Positions 9,111 through 22,765 of a DNA stretch of 64,000 nt are shown here, piece by piece. Position numbers and translations under genes: made by a program. The DNA is taken from NCBI GenBank assembly GCA_022829145.1, contig CM040746.1, positions 11,592,184 through 11,656,183 on the forward strand, written 5' to 3'. The stretch is from Albula goreensis. Taxonomy: Eukaryota > Chordata > Actinopteri > Albuliformes > Albulidae. Each line of letters begins with the position of its first letter. Position 1 is the first letter of the stretch. The notes below the pieces were generated by a model that was not told where the DNA came from, did no database searches, and saw only the letters and a program-made list of their open reading frames with translations.

Positions 9111-12100
9111 GATGACATTAATATCTCAAATTAAAATCGCATTGTGGCTACAGAAACAGTTGTTCGGGAATCAGAATGACTGCTTCCGAGGAGTGGCGAT
9201 ATATTGCAGGTTCTGTCAAGGACACATCGCCACAAATAATAGAGGAATAATTATTAGATTTTCTACATTACTGGAGTTTTGTAAATCTTTGATTGAAAGG
9301 GGGAATAATTAGGCTACTGCAATGGAAAAAAATCTTTGTAGTTGTTGTAAGGTTGCAGAGTATACTTTTCATGTTTTCCAATGGTTTTCTAACCTCTGGA
9401 ATGTACTTGTTTTTGCCTGAGATAAGACTTGCTACCACATCATCAGCAGCAGCCGTAAACCACAATGACATAATTTTGAGGTGGCTACTTAAGCGAATAA
9501 AACTCCCTCATTGTGACGCTGAGCTGTCTAATTTTGGGTACTGCAAATATCTGGTCAAGGCTTGTCCTTTATGCGAGCCTTTCACCATGTTGTTATGATT
9601 CTCAGATAGGCACGTTAATACTCTCTCTTGGTGAGGTTGTGTTGTCTTTTATTTCTTTTTTAAGTTCAGTGAAGCACTAACATTTGCAGAAAGGTAATAT
9701 AGGGTGACACATTTTGATAGAAAACAAGAACACGAGATTATTCAAACATATTCACCTTTCATACACATTTGACAATTTATATAACAACCTTCTCTGTAAA
9801 ATGCCTTAAGGTGGGACAACATGATATGCCTACTAACTACCATGAGCTATTATTTTTAGAAAATCATTGGTAGATATATTTGTTTGTCTGGTTTAATATG
9901 CAGACAACTCATAAAAGCCTAATATACACATTATTAACTGTTAATATTAACTACTGTACGAATTAATGGCAATCAATGTCTTCTGTTCTGTCATCAAAAT
10001 CCAGCAGTAATTAAATTAATAGCTGAAATACAGCCTATATTGGAAGTGGGTTTGGCTCAACTTATTCCCTAATTGCTCTACTGTAAATACTTTTTAATAG
10101 ATGCTGACTGCAATCTTGGTAATACTGAGCTGATAGCTGTAGATAGCATGCCTGTTTCCCTTACAAGCTGAGAGGAATTACAAACTGTTATAACTCAAGT
10201 TGGAAAATGCCACCCAGACAGATTCCATCTGTTCAAACAAAAACACAAAATTCTGGACATTTAAAAAATTATGGTATTGAATTATCAATAATGAATTATA
10301 GTGATAATGAATGAGACTGCTAACCAGTTACATACATCATGTTTAATACAGAGGAAAGATTACGGTAGGGATTTTATAAAAGTAATTAGCTTCAATAATG
10401 AAAGAAAATGGATTCACATAACTGCATATTATACCAGATTCCAGGAGACATATTTCTTAAGTTTTGTAATGAAGTCTCTAATTAATTTAATTCACACATT
10501 GTGGATAATGGGGAGCTGAAAATGTCAGTGGGTCAGAATTTACCATAGTTTTGCTGGAAGTCTGTTTCACCAGAAACATATTAGCAACACATCTATGCAA
10601 ATTACAATGATCATCTTTCAAAATGTTAGTCCAAAGTCTGACTAGTGTGTTCTCAAGATAAATAGGAAGTGCTGTACAGAAGAAAATTTGAACCGTTTGA
10701 TTTCTGTACTCCATATGTAAAATAAATATGTTTAATTTAGGGGTGATCAGATACTGGATGCCAAGTGAAGGATATGGCTAAGTTCTGCACATTATGAAAA
10801 AATCAGAACAGAAATGTTTTCAGTCAGGTGAAATATTTGTGTTGCACGCTCCCACATTTTGTGGGTGGCAGAGAAGAGAAAATTGGTTTTGGGTGGTGTG
10901 GCCATGAGGGAAGGAGCTGCCAGACAAGCAGAGCTTTTTCATTCTTCTTTTAATGCACTTCATGTGAGCAAAACCTGATTTTAACTGCAGTGCGTGGTCA
11001 GTTTACCAGGTCATTGCAAAAATTTGGAATAAACTCCAAAACTGAAGGATCTGCTGGTTTTTGTGTATACCTTGTATTCTATGACAATTTGAAACACAAG
11101 ACTGCAGATGAGATAAGTGTAAATAACTACTTTAACTGATCAATTAAGTGTACATTTATAACAAACTGCAGCGGACATCAATGGCATATGGCAACATGGG
11201 GCGTAAAGATTTCTGCCCTTGTTTGAAATTGTTTCATTAAGTAAAACTATGAGCTTTCAGAGCTGCTCTCTCCAACTGCATCGCCAGTCTGTTTGGTGTT
11301 AAGGCTTTCATTACATGTTGTTTACAACAAAATGGCGAGAATGTACAATGTTCAAAAGTGTTTTACTAAATGTATAACATTGTTGAAACAGGTACCTTTC
11401 ATCTCTTAATTTAACAATATTCCTACTATGAAGTGGCTATGGGTGATTTGCTGTAAATAACCCCAGATTTTCACTGTAGTTTACGGGTCCTAGTATCTGT
11501 TGTACAGCAATTATGCAGTCTGAAAAATGTAGAAAATGATATTTGGCCTTGGTTTATTCACTATTGATACATCAAAATAATTAATTCACAGAGCACTGCC
11601 AGCAGCTGGTCTCAAAAAATGTGGCTTAAGAAGCTGTTTCCTATTACCATATGCATACTTCGGCTAACCACAAGATGGAGCTTTTGTTCTGTCTGCTTAA
11701 ACAGACCATTTCAGCGAAAATATATGCTTGATGAGTTTCATGTCGAAGCCTTTATTAGGTGCTTATCTGAAAAACACAGAGCAAAAAAATGTGAGGAATC
11801 TTTTTTTCTAAGTGAGATTTATAGCTTCTCAAGTGATATGTAGACTAAAAATGAAGATGTAGTAAGTAAACTAAGTATAGGCTGTTTTAGATTATATACT
11901 TCATTCGGTTGAAGTACTGGTCAGGATCTCAGTTGCTGACTGCACTAAAATATTGACAACAGGAAATGTATAATTACTGTTAAGCAATATTCAGTAATCC
12001 TGAATGTAAGCTATACTACCAATTGCTTTGACAGTCACTTTTCTGCTACTAATATACATTCATTCATTTAAATGCAATTGTAGTAGAATAATAGTAATTA

Positions 12101-13081
12101 TTGGAATACAGTGTCTTCAGTCTCTCTGGGCATGGTTTATATGTGATTGTAAAGTACAGTGTAATATTGAATAGAATAATAAGTGCATTGATATTACTGT
12201 TTATGCAATAAACTCAGAGTAAGCTGGAGGTCAAGGAGAGGTTTCAGTGGAAAATCGGAACATCAGAAGCAGCAGTCGTTTGCCAGGAGGAGGGACTGAC
12301 CTGTGAGTTCCACACTCAAAGGACACCATCTTGCCATGTGGCCAGCCATTTCACACTGAACACAGCAAACCACTTCAGCAGCAAATCATCTGGACCATAA
12401 GAACTGCCTTCACCAACTGACCAGACATCATGAGAGACTTAAGAGAGGGTAAGATAACTGTTGTTTTTTAGCAACATAAATATTCTTATATTATTGCTGG
12501 TTTTCAATAGACTTATAGATAATAATTTATATCATTTATTATATTGTCTCTTTATTCTGATATATGAACTGTACTGATTAAATAAACTCAAATTAAAGCT
12601 ATTGATAGTTTTCAGAAGTATTAAATTGTTAATGTGAAATTCATTGGCAAGTGCCCCATTACTGGAAAATAGCAACACTGAAGAAGATAACACACTGAGG
12701 TGATCACATTTTAACTGCCAACACAACTACTGACAGTTAAGACTGACAGATTTTATCTTGACAACATAAACAGATGGTAGCTAGGTAAAAGCAGTCACTA
12801 CCTAGCAGGCTAATATTCAGCTAATGAGATAACAAGAGCCCAAACTCAACCAGATAGCAGCTAGCTAAGTAGCATTGCATTTAGTACTTATTCAGTTATT
12901 TAGCTAAAACCAACAGATTATCAAACAAAAGCACACAATCTCAACACCAATAATTTGCTAGGTAGCTAATATCCATATTAATTTACATAGGCCTCCTTTT
13001 TGCCCCTGAAATTCAATCTGCACAGCTTTCACTCACTCTTTTTGCTTTTTTAATGTTTTTGTGATCTCTTGCATCTGCTTT
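9111..13081. other. AT-rich intergenic DNA
   Basis: No coding exon, RNA gene or clear repeat was recognised. The one oddity is an exon-like block at 12218-12448, described among the findings. Confidence 0.5.
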
Positions 13082-13108
13082 TGATTGGCTATTTAACTGA
13101 GCCAATCA
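13082..13108. promoter_or_regulatory. Inverted pair of CCAAT boxes
   Basis: TGATTGGCT (13082-13090) and AGCCAATCA (13100-13108) are exact reverse complements. Each contains a full ATTGG/CCAAT core, which is the NF-Y binding sequence. No transcript start is visible nearby, so function is only a possibility. Confidence 0.3.
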
Positions 13109-14205
13109 TAGCAGCTTATGCCCTGAGAAGACATTTTGAAAACAAGATTCCTTGGCAGTTGCTGAAATAAGCTCTCACATTATAACAGGGGGTCAACATT
13201 TCCTCACTGAAATCTTAGTGCCTTTGTACCACTTGGTGAAAATTAGTCCATCAGGAGACAACAAGCATTACACTACATATTAAAAACACAAAGAATAACT
13301 TAACAAAATAGGCCTGAGGAAGTAACTATGATTGGTTGTTCAATGCATTCTTTATGTTATTATATTTAAAAAGTGAGGTCAAAGAGCTCTGTGCCTCTGT
13401 TTACCGAGACATGACATCATATGTTGTAAGCTGTGGTTTAGGGCAAATATCAAGCTGTGATTTGACCACTCTGGTTAGTAAATCCAGTAATGTTAGAGCT
13501 TGTTTGTTCGCTAGCTCTCTCTTTTACGCTCCCTCTGTTTTCCATGTGATATTAAAGAGACACAAAAAAAAAACCTCTTCAGGGGTAAGGACACTTTTAA
13601 ACTAGATCCCTTCCCTCTTTCCCTCCTGTTTAATGCTGGGGTATGCTGATACAAATTTAATGCCGCGGCATGCTGATACTGTTTGGTTTTATGACAAATA
13701 AACATTATATTTGGAACCACAGATTGCACCGAGATTCTTCCTTTTCATGCAGCGGTGTTCTGCTCATGATAAGGAAACAGGTTCTGACCACGAAAATTGG
13801 CAAAGTTCCATCACCAAAGATTTTAATTCAAATAAGTGGTCTTAGTTCACCAGTATGTAAAGGAACATACAATGTATATATAAAGATGATCTGAATGGAC
13901 ATACAGTATCCCAAATTATACCATCAAAGCTTTTTTTGTATTTCCCCCTATTTTCAACCAATTTGGAATGCCCTCTTGCATTTGTAAGCCTAGCTGTACC
14001 CCCTTTGATAATTTGGACGAGAAAATGTTGTCCTCTGAAAGCTAAGCCCAGCGTAGCTTGCACAGGTATTGAATCTGTACACTTCTTAAGGGGCTTGTCT
14101 AGGTAGACTGTGGGCATCTGAATGATCATAGGGGGGTCAATGGTGAACAAAGAGACACAAATACATCTCTCTCTGATTGACACTGGACCCATTTATTTGT
14201 TGTGT
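13109..14205. other. Intergenic DNA, no gene recognised
   Basis: It contains a 116-codon minus-strand open frame (14192-13842) with no recognisable domain. A block at about 13380-13740 has some LTR-like traits, but no paired repeat or target duplication was found. Confidence 0.45.
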
Positions 14206-14315
14206 GATTGGGCTGCTAGCCTCAGTCAGTGCTGGAAAAGTCTGGATTCAACACCAGACCACAAGGCCAATCCACACATTAGATCAATGTCTTAACAGAA
14301 TGAGCCATCCAACAG
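14206..14315 (-). mobile_element. SINE fragment, same family as the copy at 62 kb (probable)
   Basis: On the minus strand the head TGGCTCATTCTGTTAAGAC resembles TGGCTCATGCAGTAAAGAC of the plus-strand copy near 61953. A degenerate B box (GGTGTTGAATCC) and a CACTGACTGAGGCTAGCAG segment follow, comparable to CATTGCCGACTATAACCAG there. It is only about 110 bp, so it is truncated at the 3' end or badly decayed. Confidence 0.45.
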
Positions 14316-17300
14316 CCCTATAGCAGTATCTAATCAAAGATTCAATAGAATGGCTGAATGAATGACTCCATCATCCAACCAACAGTACTAAAGTGATACT
14401 GTACAATTTAAAGGTGTATTGGAAGGCATGCTGTATGGAATCATGCTCTGCTGCTAGTTTGATTTCCAGAGATGTAAACCTGGCAATCATTAGCAAGCAC
14501 ATTTGACTGTGTGTTAAAAATTCCTTCAAAGTTTGTAGTTACTAATCAGTTGTCAACACTAGCCAGCATATACAAGAGGAAATGCATGTCAAAGATTCAA
14601 ATGAATAAATGTGTGCATTGGGATCAGTATTTCTCCTTTTATTGAAAGATCTCTTTTGTATGTAAATTTTGATCACAAACAAGGGTTAACACTGTTTATG
14701 CTTAAGCCACTGATCAAACAATGCCTGAAAAAAACCTGCTTCATAAAAGACATCAGAGCATAAAAGACGTCCAGCTTTCAGAAATTTGACTCCTTTTTGA
14801 AATTGCATGAGACATACAAGTAAACCCTTTTTTTATCTCATGCCGTTGAAGGAGAAGCCTGAATATTGTATTTAAATTAACGTTTTCTATTCCTGGGAAA
14901 TTAAATCAATTCTAGCCTTTATGTTATGTCTCCCCTTCCTTTTGTCTTGTTGCCAAATCTTTTCTGTTTCTCCCTCATTCATCCGTTTTGCCCTTTCCTT
15001 GATCTGATAGCATTAAACATATAATTAAATCATAAAGGAGGAAACTGATGAGTGAAGCAGATGGTAATTGCCTCCTACATTTGAATGAAATGATATGTAT
15101 TGCTACAATTTACAGCTTTTGCCTCATATTTTATTCAGTAACCTTTTATCTCTTTTCTCGCAGAATTATTCAGTTCAAAATTTAGACATCTTATCAATAG
15201 CTGAAGTAATAGTGGCAGAAACACTGAGAAAATTTAACCTCCCAATATTTTTTGCTGTTTAAAATAATTTTCCATAATAAAGGAGCTGTCTGTTGGCCTA
15301 TATCAGGGCAGCAGGCTGAATGGATATTCTAGTAAGTCTTATTGTTAATGAGCTGGCTGTCACTCTTTGCGTTTGTTCAGTTAAATGCTAAGGTACTCCG
15401 AGAGGAAGTTTTGATAGAGCTGTTAGTTTTGGTGGCGCTCAGGAGCTGAACAATGAAAAAGAACTTGTGTCGAGTGGATGAAGGCATTTCATGTTCTACT
15501 AAAAACTGGTTGTCAGGAATGCAACCTACAATCCTAGTAAGTCTTCCATATACCCTTTGCTTTGCTTGAACTAATTTCCACCCATGCCCTCTTCTATCAA
15601 CAGGACCATTGAATCCTTCCGAGTCTCCTTTTGCAAAATAGAAAAACAGAACAAAAAAAAAACCTTGGTATTTGTTGAATGTTTGTAGGCTCATCCAAAC
15701 CAAAATGTGTCACGCTGCCTAAATGATAATCAGCCTGGTTGCTTTCTTGGAATATGTGATACTGCTAGCATATTCAACTACCGTTCCAAAAACACATCAG
15801 AAAACACATGACAGAGTTATCTCAGGCAAATCTTGTATTTTGAATACTTTTTTGTGGCTCAATGCAAAGCTGAAAAAACATGTTGTAACTCCATGCAATA
15901 AGTAACCATAAACTCAAACAGTTGCAGTACAAACTAAAGCAGTTGCAATTATGTTTTTATTGATGAGTAACTGACTATCATATTTCTATGTGTTATGTAT
16001 ATCTAAAATCGTCTAAATTCACTGAGAGCGGATTGCAGTATTTTCTGTCTGGAAAGTTTTTGATTCCTTACTCATGAAGAATCTGAGAATGCTGCTGTAG
16101 AGTGCACTGTTAAAGTTGATATTTATTCTAAATGTCTTAGCTGGAATTTAGTCGGTTACAACCATCTCTGTCAAACCTCTTTTCTTGCCTTTCTCAATTC
16201 TTTCTAATCTGATCTAATCCCAACCCATGCTTTATTCATCTCCATCCTTGTGAATTGTACCAAATAATTTGAATTATGCCGTGCTATTGGATTACAATAG
16301 AGAAAAATGTTTATATTGCAGTTGATAAATGTACCAGATTGCCAGACAACCAGAACAAAATGGTTACCATAAATAAATTTTACATTTAAGAGTGTGGCAG
16401 TAAGAAACTTTGTATGATGGTATGGTATTTTGATATTGATATAGTTTGGATTAACAGTGGCTTTACCTGTTAGTTTGTTGGTTTCCCTTAAATTAAATAA
16501 AAACCAGTCAAGTGTTTAGGCAATGAAACCCTGTCTGATATGGGGGTTTGAGGCACTGCAGCAGAGACGAATGAGCTTTGTGTAATTTAACAGTCCCGGT
16601 CAGGCTTGTGCTCCAAGCCTCAGGGGATGAACTCGCATGGTGGAGTGTTTCGGCGCGGGTAAGAGATACACACTTTGTGCAGCCATTTCTCTGTCAACCT
16701 TCAGTCAGTCAGTGCTGCCAGTGTCTTGTAACATTTATTGTTTTCTCTTAACCACCATTAAATATCCTATGCGCCACTGCCGTGGTAAGGACATGTGAGA
16801 GCTTTATCCACCACTAATGTACATGAGACTGTGTGGGGATTGTAGTTACATGCTCTACCACAACCGGATGATCCAATACGCACTGTTTTTCTAAGCGTAC
16901 GAGGGTTCAAGAGCGTGTTTCTTCGGTGCTTGAGTCTTAGCAGTTGACAAGAATTCCTTCAATTTCCATTTCCTCTGTAATACCTCCAAGTAGCTATTTG
17001 TGCTTGTAACGTTATTTCCTCCCCGGAAATCCCCCCGGTGCACTGCTGGTCTCAGCTGATATTAGAGAACCGATGCAGGTTTAATTCTCATGTTCCCCTA
17101 ACCTGCCAAGCACTTTGACATGCCAGCTGGAAGGCTTACACACGAGAGGGAGAAATATTACCAGGGGCGAAAGGGAAGAGAAAAGTGCAAGGACTTGGGG
17201 ACGTGTTGCGTTCTCTGCACTACACAGTCCTGTCTGTCGTGCATCCTTGAGCGCTTTATGCTCAGCTGCAGGTCCATTGCCTTTAAGGATACATACCTGT

Positions 17301-20300
17301 GTGTAAACTGATTCTCACCCCTTCAGCTGTAAGAATGGAGTCAAGTGTACGTTGAACAAACTGGTAATATACAGATAATACACGTTTACATCCCTTAATT
17401 TTTCATTCGTTGGGGGAAAATTTATGAATTTCATCAATGAATTTGAACAAGATATTTAATTTGGGGAAATATGGGGAAACATTAATTGTCTTAATTCAGT
17501 TGACCCATAGAGCTATGCTTTTTCTTTGTAATTGAGTATAAGTTCCCTTTTCCACTTGGGGCTTGATGTGTCAGGCACTCCTGGCCATGTCTGCTTGCCT
17601 TGCAGAGATCTTAATAGAGTGCTATCTGGGGCAATCTGTATTTATAACTAATATTGGCGTGGCTTAGTGGCCTGGGGGCTGAAACCTGATCTGATATATG
17701 TGTTTTTGCAAGCTCTTTGCAATATGAATTACAATGTTTGGAAAAAAATTCCCACCTCATTTTTTCACTAGTAATTTGTTTCTGTTTTCCATTCAAGGGT
17801 AAAATGATTGGATTTTGTGTGGAAGTAACAATTCATATTAAGTTTTCACTCTGGCAGAAGTATATTATAAAACTGAATAGGGCAGAAAAGAAATGTACAT
17901 GTAGCATTAGAAAGGGTTTTTTTCAGTCAATGATATTTTTTATTTTGCGGTTAAATTATTGGTCCATTCTGTAGTACCACATCCACAGTAAGGGCACATT
18001 CACGGTTAGTTTAGGCCAAAAGCACGACTCATGACTGGGTATTGTGTCACCTAAGGAGGAAGAATTTCAGCTGATTGTGTTCTCCATGCATCATCAAGGC
18101 CTGGTACATAGTCCAGGTACTGGATCATTTGATAGTTGATCTGGTATCATCCATCTGCCTGTTTCATCACAATTTTTTCAGACGTCTCTGAAATTTCACA
18201 AGTTATTCAACAACATAACCCAAACTCTGAATTACTGTAAGGTGTGAGTTCTCTGTGTAGGTGGGACGGGCTGTTTACTCTTACCTTGCATGCAGTACCT
18301 GTCACAGTAGTTATTTCCAGTTGTGCCAGTTATGTCGAGCTCCATACTCTTGTGCAGGGATTTCCCCCTCCATGAAGGGCTGCAGGATTACATGGTCTTT
18401 TGTTTTCACTGAAAATGATCGATAAACTTTGACCAAAGAAACCAGATGGGCGTGAGCTACCTGTGTAATCAGTTCCTTAGGTGCTCAATTAAGTATTGAG
18501 TAATAGTGAAAACCTACATATCCAACAAACCTCCAGAGTTTAGGATCCTTGCTTCAGTAATATTCCATTTAATATGGAATAGAAAATAAACCCAGTGTTC
18601 CACTATTAAGTATACGACTTCATAATAATGGTCTTCAAATTAAAGCTTTTTGTATGAAGTAATCTGTCTTCCAAAATAAATGATTTTCTGTCATATCACT
18701 GTCGGTAGGAGTGATTGGTAATAATACAGTAAATGAAAATACAAGCTTTGTATTTCTTATCAGATTCAATGGAAATTCAATCTAGTCCCATGTCACACAC
18801 ATTTCCCATTTGATTTGAACTATACCAAACTAAATTAAACACATACAGATTAAACATTAGCAAATGTCTATGCCTTACAAGGCTCTGCATTAATAGCTTG
18901 AATGGATTCTGGTCAGTGAGAGTGAGAATAATGGCGCACAAACCTTACAAATTAAAGACTCAATTTACATTTCCAAATGAATAAACCACTGGCTTTGTTA
19001 ATTATGTTAATCTGAGAAAGCTTTGTAAACAAAAATTGTTTCATTTTATAGTAAAGCCTTAATGGAATGAGTAATTGAATACAGACTTGCTTTATCTTGT
19101 AAAGACCAGCTATTTGCTGTAATTTCATAAATGGTCTCTTGAAATTGCTCATTACAATTCTACATTGTGTATGTGGTTAACGTTTCTGTTATAATGTCAG
19201 ATGCACAACATAAAATTAATTTCTCTTGATTTAATACAATATATTCCATAATTTTCATAGAGACACTGATAATGGGATCACGCTACTTGTGTGGTATAAT
19301 GTTTGTGAAACAACTTTTTTCATCCAAGGAAATTTCACACATCTGTGAAATGCTGGAATGCCACACAAATCTGATTTAATCATAGAGAATTCTTTTGAGA
19401 TTAGTGAAAAGGATGAAAAGTGATACCAATTCAATTTGCAAATGCAGTTATCAGTGTTCAATACAATGCAACTTTCTAGCAACTTCTCACCAACATTTTT
19501 CTTTAGTCTCAGATTTGAATTTCCCCATCAAAATTATAAGTATGGCCATCTGCTGAAACATTTTACGTTAGTGCGAGAGGCTGCAGACGAGTACATGCAT
19601 CCTCCAAGATGTGCACAGTCAGGATGGACTTCTTCGGATCTGCCTTTAAAACAGAGCTCTGCAGCCACTGCAGCAGGCCCAGTCACATACAGCACAGATT
19701 GAGATATTACCATCACAGAGCCAGTTGTACAAATGCCAGAAGGAGTCGAGACTAACAAGAGCAATTAAGAAAAACTAAATAACGCTTTGCAACTGAAGAG
19801 TTTAAACATGAGGGATTTAACACTTGCAATATTCTGTGCCAATTAATACAACAAGCTGCCACAGCTGTCTCAATACTTAAATTCAAAGCACTCTATTTGA
19901 TGCCAATGTGATGATTATAACATGTCCTATTGCTGTTTCCCATTATGCCAAAAAATCAGAATGAAAAAATGTGCACAGGAAGTGGTTTGCAGTTGAAGTG
20001 ACCCTGTCACCTAAAATTTATTACTCATGTCATACTACTTCAACTTCAATAAACTGTAATATCTCATCTTGATATGCTAGTCTACAGGGAGTTGGAACAT
20101 ATTTGAAATATTGCTTATATGGTTGTCTAGGTAATGATTATTTTTTAACCGGATTAGATGTTTCTACAGTTGTAGTTCCCAGCTGTAAAAACCAAATAAA
20201 GCTGTGTGAAATGGAGTGGATTGCTGTACCAGGAATCCTCAGAATATCTTTTGACAGGTCACTATCCACATTTATGCAAAACATCATTCGCATAAGTTAC

Positions 20301-20429
20301 GGAAAAACATTCATATCACAGAGGCCTAAAGATATTAGTCTCCTTAAACTACAAAGAAAAGGAACGGCAAAAATTTCACCATGAGGGCCTCACAAAAAGG
20401 AAAAGGCAGAATATTTGTGCGTAATATTT
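14316..20429. other. Intergenic DNA, no gene recognised
   Basis: AT-rich except for a CpG-denser stretch at about 16540-17300 that contains a donor-like GCGCGG|GTAAGA at 16658/16659. Open frames here (for example 15703-15377 minus) have no recognisable product. Confidence 0.45.
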
Positions 20430-20880
20430 GACAGCGGGTGGACGGGATGCTGGGATGCATATTGTTTGTGTTCATTTGAATAAAGACAAATGTCAGATTT
20501 CCATGGCTGCAGGCAGCCCGGCATGTCAGATATCAACTCTTTGGGGCCTCTGGCAGTGGGGGTCATTGTTGGTTCTTCCAGGTCAAAATCACCACATGGC
20601 GGTTTGGAGGCCATAACTGACCTTTCTGCCAGGGCTCTCAGAGACAGCCCCCTTCTCCTTTGGGCATGAATATTCACATTGCGCTGTTCTGGTTGAGACG
20701 CTCCCTTAAAAGTAATTTAAATGTTTGAGTCCGTTTCGTCTGTGAATTAAGGGAAATAAAATTCCGCTCTGCATGATTACGTAATTAAAACATACCCTCA
20801 GTCTGAGATATGAATATGCAGCCACAGCAAAAAGGTCATTAATTTACATTCCATTGCTGCATTGTATGAATGAATGATAA
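20430..20880. promoter_or_regulatory. Candidate conserved non-coding element, with D-box
   Basis: This block is denser and less repetitive than its surroundings. It contains the perfect palindrome ATTACGTAAT (20776-20785), the consensus site for PAR-bZIP factors (DBP/TEF/HLF) and NFIL3, plus several TAAT homeodomain cores (GTAATTAAAA, CATTAATTTACAT). No coding frame fits. The assignment is by composition and motifs only. Confidence 0.4.
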
Positions 20881-22509
20881 CTCAATCATTGAACATAATC
20901 TTATTTGCACAGCTAGTACACGTGTAATGTTTACATAACAGGTCATAATGACATTGTTTAATATATGCCTTTATATATAAAACTCAGCTGCAGCTTGTTT
21001 CTCTCTATTCACTTATAAGAATCAAGTTTTATACGTCGTCAGGCATTCACAAAGACACTTTACGATATTGATGTCCTAAAGAGCAGCCAGGAAATTTTAT
21101 TAGCTTTGGGCTCCTTTCAGCATTATAACTTATTTGATAGAAATTAGTGTTTTTTGTGCTAAAACAATTTGTCATGCCTGGTTTTGTGTTCTCCATTACA
21201 GTGAAACAGAAGGACCTTGGTCTCCAAAAAGCATAATCTCAGATGTGCTGCAAAATGATGTTGTGGAAATCAGTGTTTGTTTCATAAAATGTAATTTAGA
21301 AAAAAAATAATTGCTTTTTTATCCTTCACCTTACTACTGTTTATAACATACAACCACCAAGGTTCAGCACCCTGAGAAAAACAGCTAAAATTGTATGGTC
21401 TCATAGTTTTCACGCCCAGAGACAACACATCCATTCATAATAAGGCTGGTTTTCCACTGTCAGATGTGGCTGTAATTATGAAAAAAGGACCAATAGCTTT
21501 GCTGACATCAAGAAAGAGTTCAAGTGTATAGTTGTTGCGAATGGGATGAAAAGTTGTTAATTAATAAGCAAATCAGTTCGGTCTTCTTTTCATTGCCCAT
21601 GGACATACAATTTACTGCATATGGCTGAATTACGGCATGCTCATGCACTCTGCATTTTGCACTTGAAGTGATGACGGAAATGTGAGCACAGTTCTCGTCA
21701 GTAATACACAGTTAATCTTTCAGACAGAATTCAAATAAGCTCTAAATGCTCAACAGACAGTAATGATGATATACAGTGGAACTCAACTCTGGGTAAATAT
21801 AAACACCACAACTATTTTATTGTTATTTGAAATTTATAGTTTGCTCTGCTTTGTAATATTCAATGTACTTACTTTTGTACTTATCTTTAAACAAATTGCA
21901 GGGTGAATTATTACATGTTTACTAATCCCAAAAGAATTGTCAACCCTGACTGGTTTGAGGCCGAGTTTGTTAAGCCAGTATGAGAATTATTGAATAATTC
22001 AAGGTTAAATATTTATTTTGTTATGGTTTGTTGGCCTCATTAGTTTCCAGAGATCCACTCTGTTAGAAGAAAGAGGCAGCGTACAAAATGCAAGAAAACT
22101 ACACCCTGTAAGAGTCTGCAGAGGGGGCTGTTGCATATGAGCTTCTCTGATGGTCTTTGATTTACCCAGCACACAGTGTTGCTGCGCTCCTCTTTGAACA
22201 GGCAGGACTACCATATTTTCCTCTTCAGAAAGTTTGGTTTTTACATGTATCTGTTGCATCTTTTGGTGTATGTACATATGTATAAAACTAGAGTCTTGGT
22301 TTTGAATTTTTTATTTTTATCAAGGAAGAGAAATGTGATGTCATTCGGAATGTAGTAAACGGAGAACAGGAGGAAACATTGGGCCAATGCTGTCACTCTC
22401 CCAGTGTCACAAACCTGGAACTCCATAATATACACTTCTACTGACCAACTGAAGAGGAGAGGTTCTTCTTAATCCATGTTCTGCCTGCTAACCCTCATTA
22501 TTGCTTATG
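20881..22509. other. Intergenic DNA, nothing recognised
   Basis: AT-rich sequence with no coding exon or recognisable repeat. Confidence 0.45.
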
Positions 22510-22765
22510 AAATGTGCCTTAAAAAGCGGGGATTGGAAAAGCTATATTAGTCTCTCTTCATCCTCATTAAAGAGGAGGCCTGTGGAGCCTTGAATTCGCA
22601 TTTTTATAATAAGGTGTGTGACAGAATGAAGGCGAATGTAATTGGTTTTAATGCCGAGAAGGGTGAGAGATAATATTACACTGAAGACAATACAGCCCCT
22701 CTCTCCCATAATGAGGCTGGGATAAGGCGTGTGTCTCTGAAATCTCCCCTCCCGCTTGAGATGGA
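22510..22765. promoter_or_regulatory. Candidate conserved non-coding element
   Basis: A balanced-composition block with repeated CATTA/TTAAT cores (TCCTCATTAAAGAGG, TGTAATTGGTTTTAATGCC, CCCATAATGAGG) and no coding frame. It has the look of vertebrate developmental enhancers, but the call cannot be made firm without alignment. Confidence 0.33.

Noticed and set aside
13380..13740. Possible solo LTR (AATAAA-like signal, pyrimidine-rich stretch)
   Set aside because: No target duplication, no partner LTR, and no primer-binding site or polypurine tract could be shown.
13842..14192. 116-codon minus-strand open frame
   Set aside because: No recognisable domain, no splice context, and its 5' end runs up to the SINE fragment.
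15377..15703. 108-codon minus-strand open frame
   Set aside because: Composition looks random and no family was recognised.
16840..16925. tRNA-like words (minus strand GGTAGAGCATGTAACTACAA; plus strand GGGTTCAAG)
   Set aside because: The A-box-like and B-box-like words lie on opposite strands, and no cloverleaf forms.
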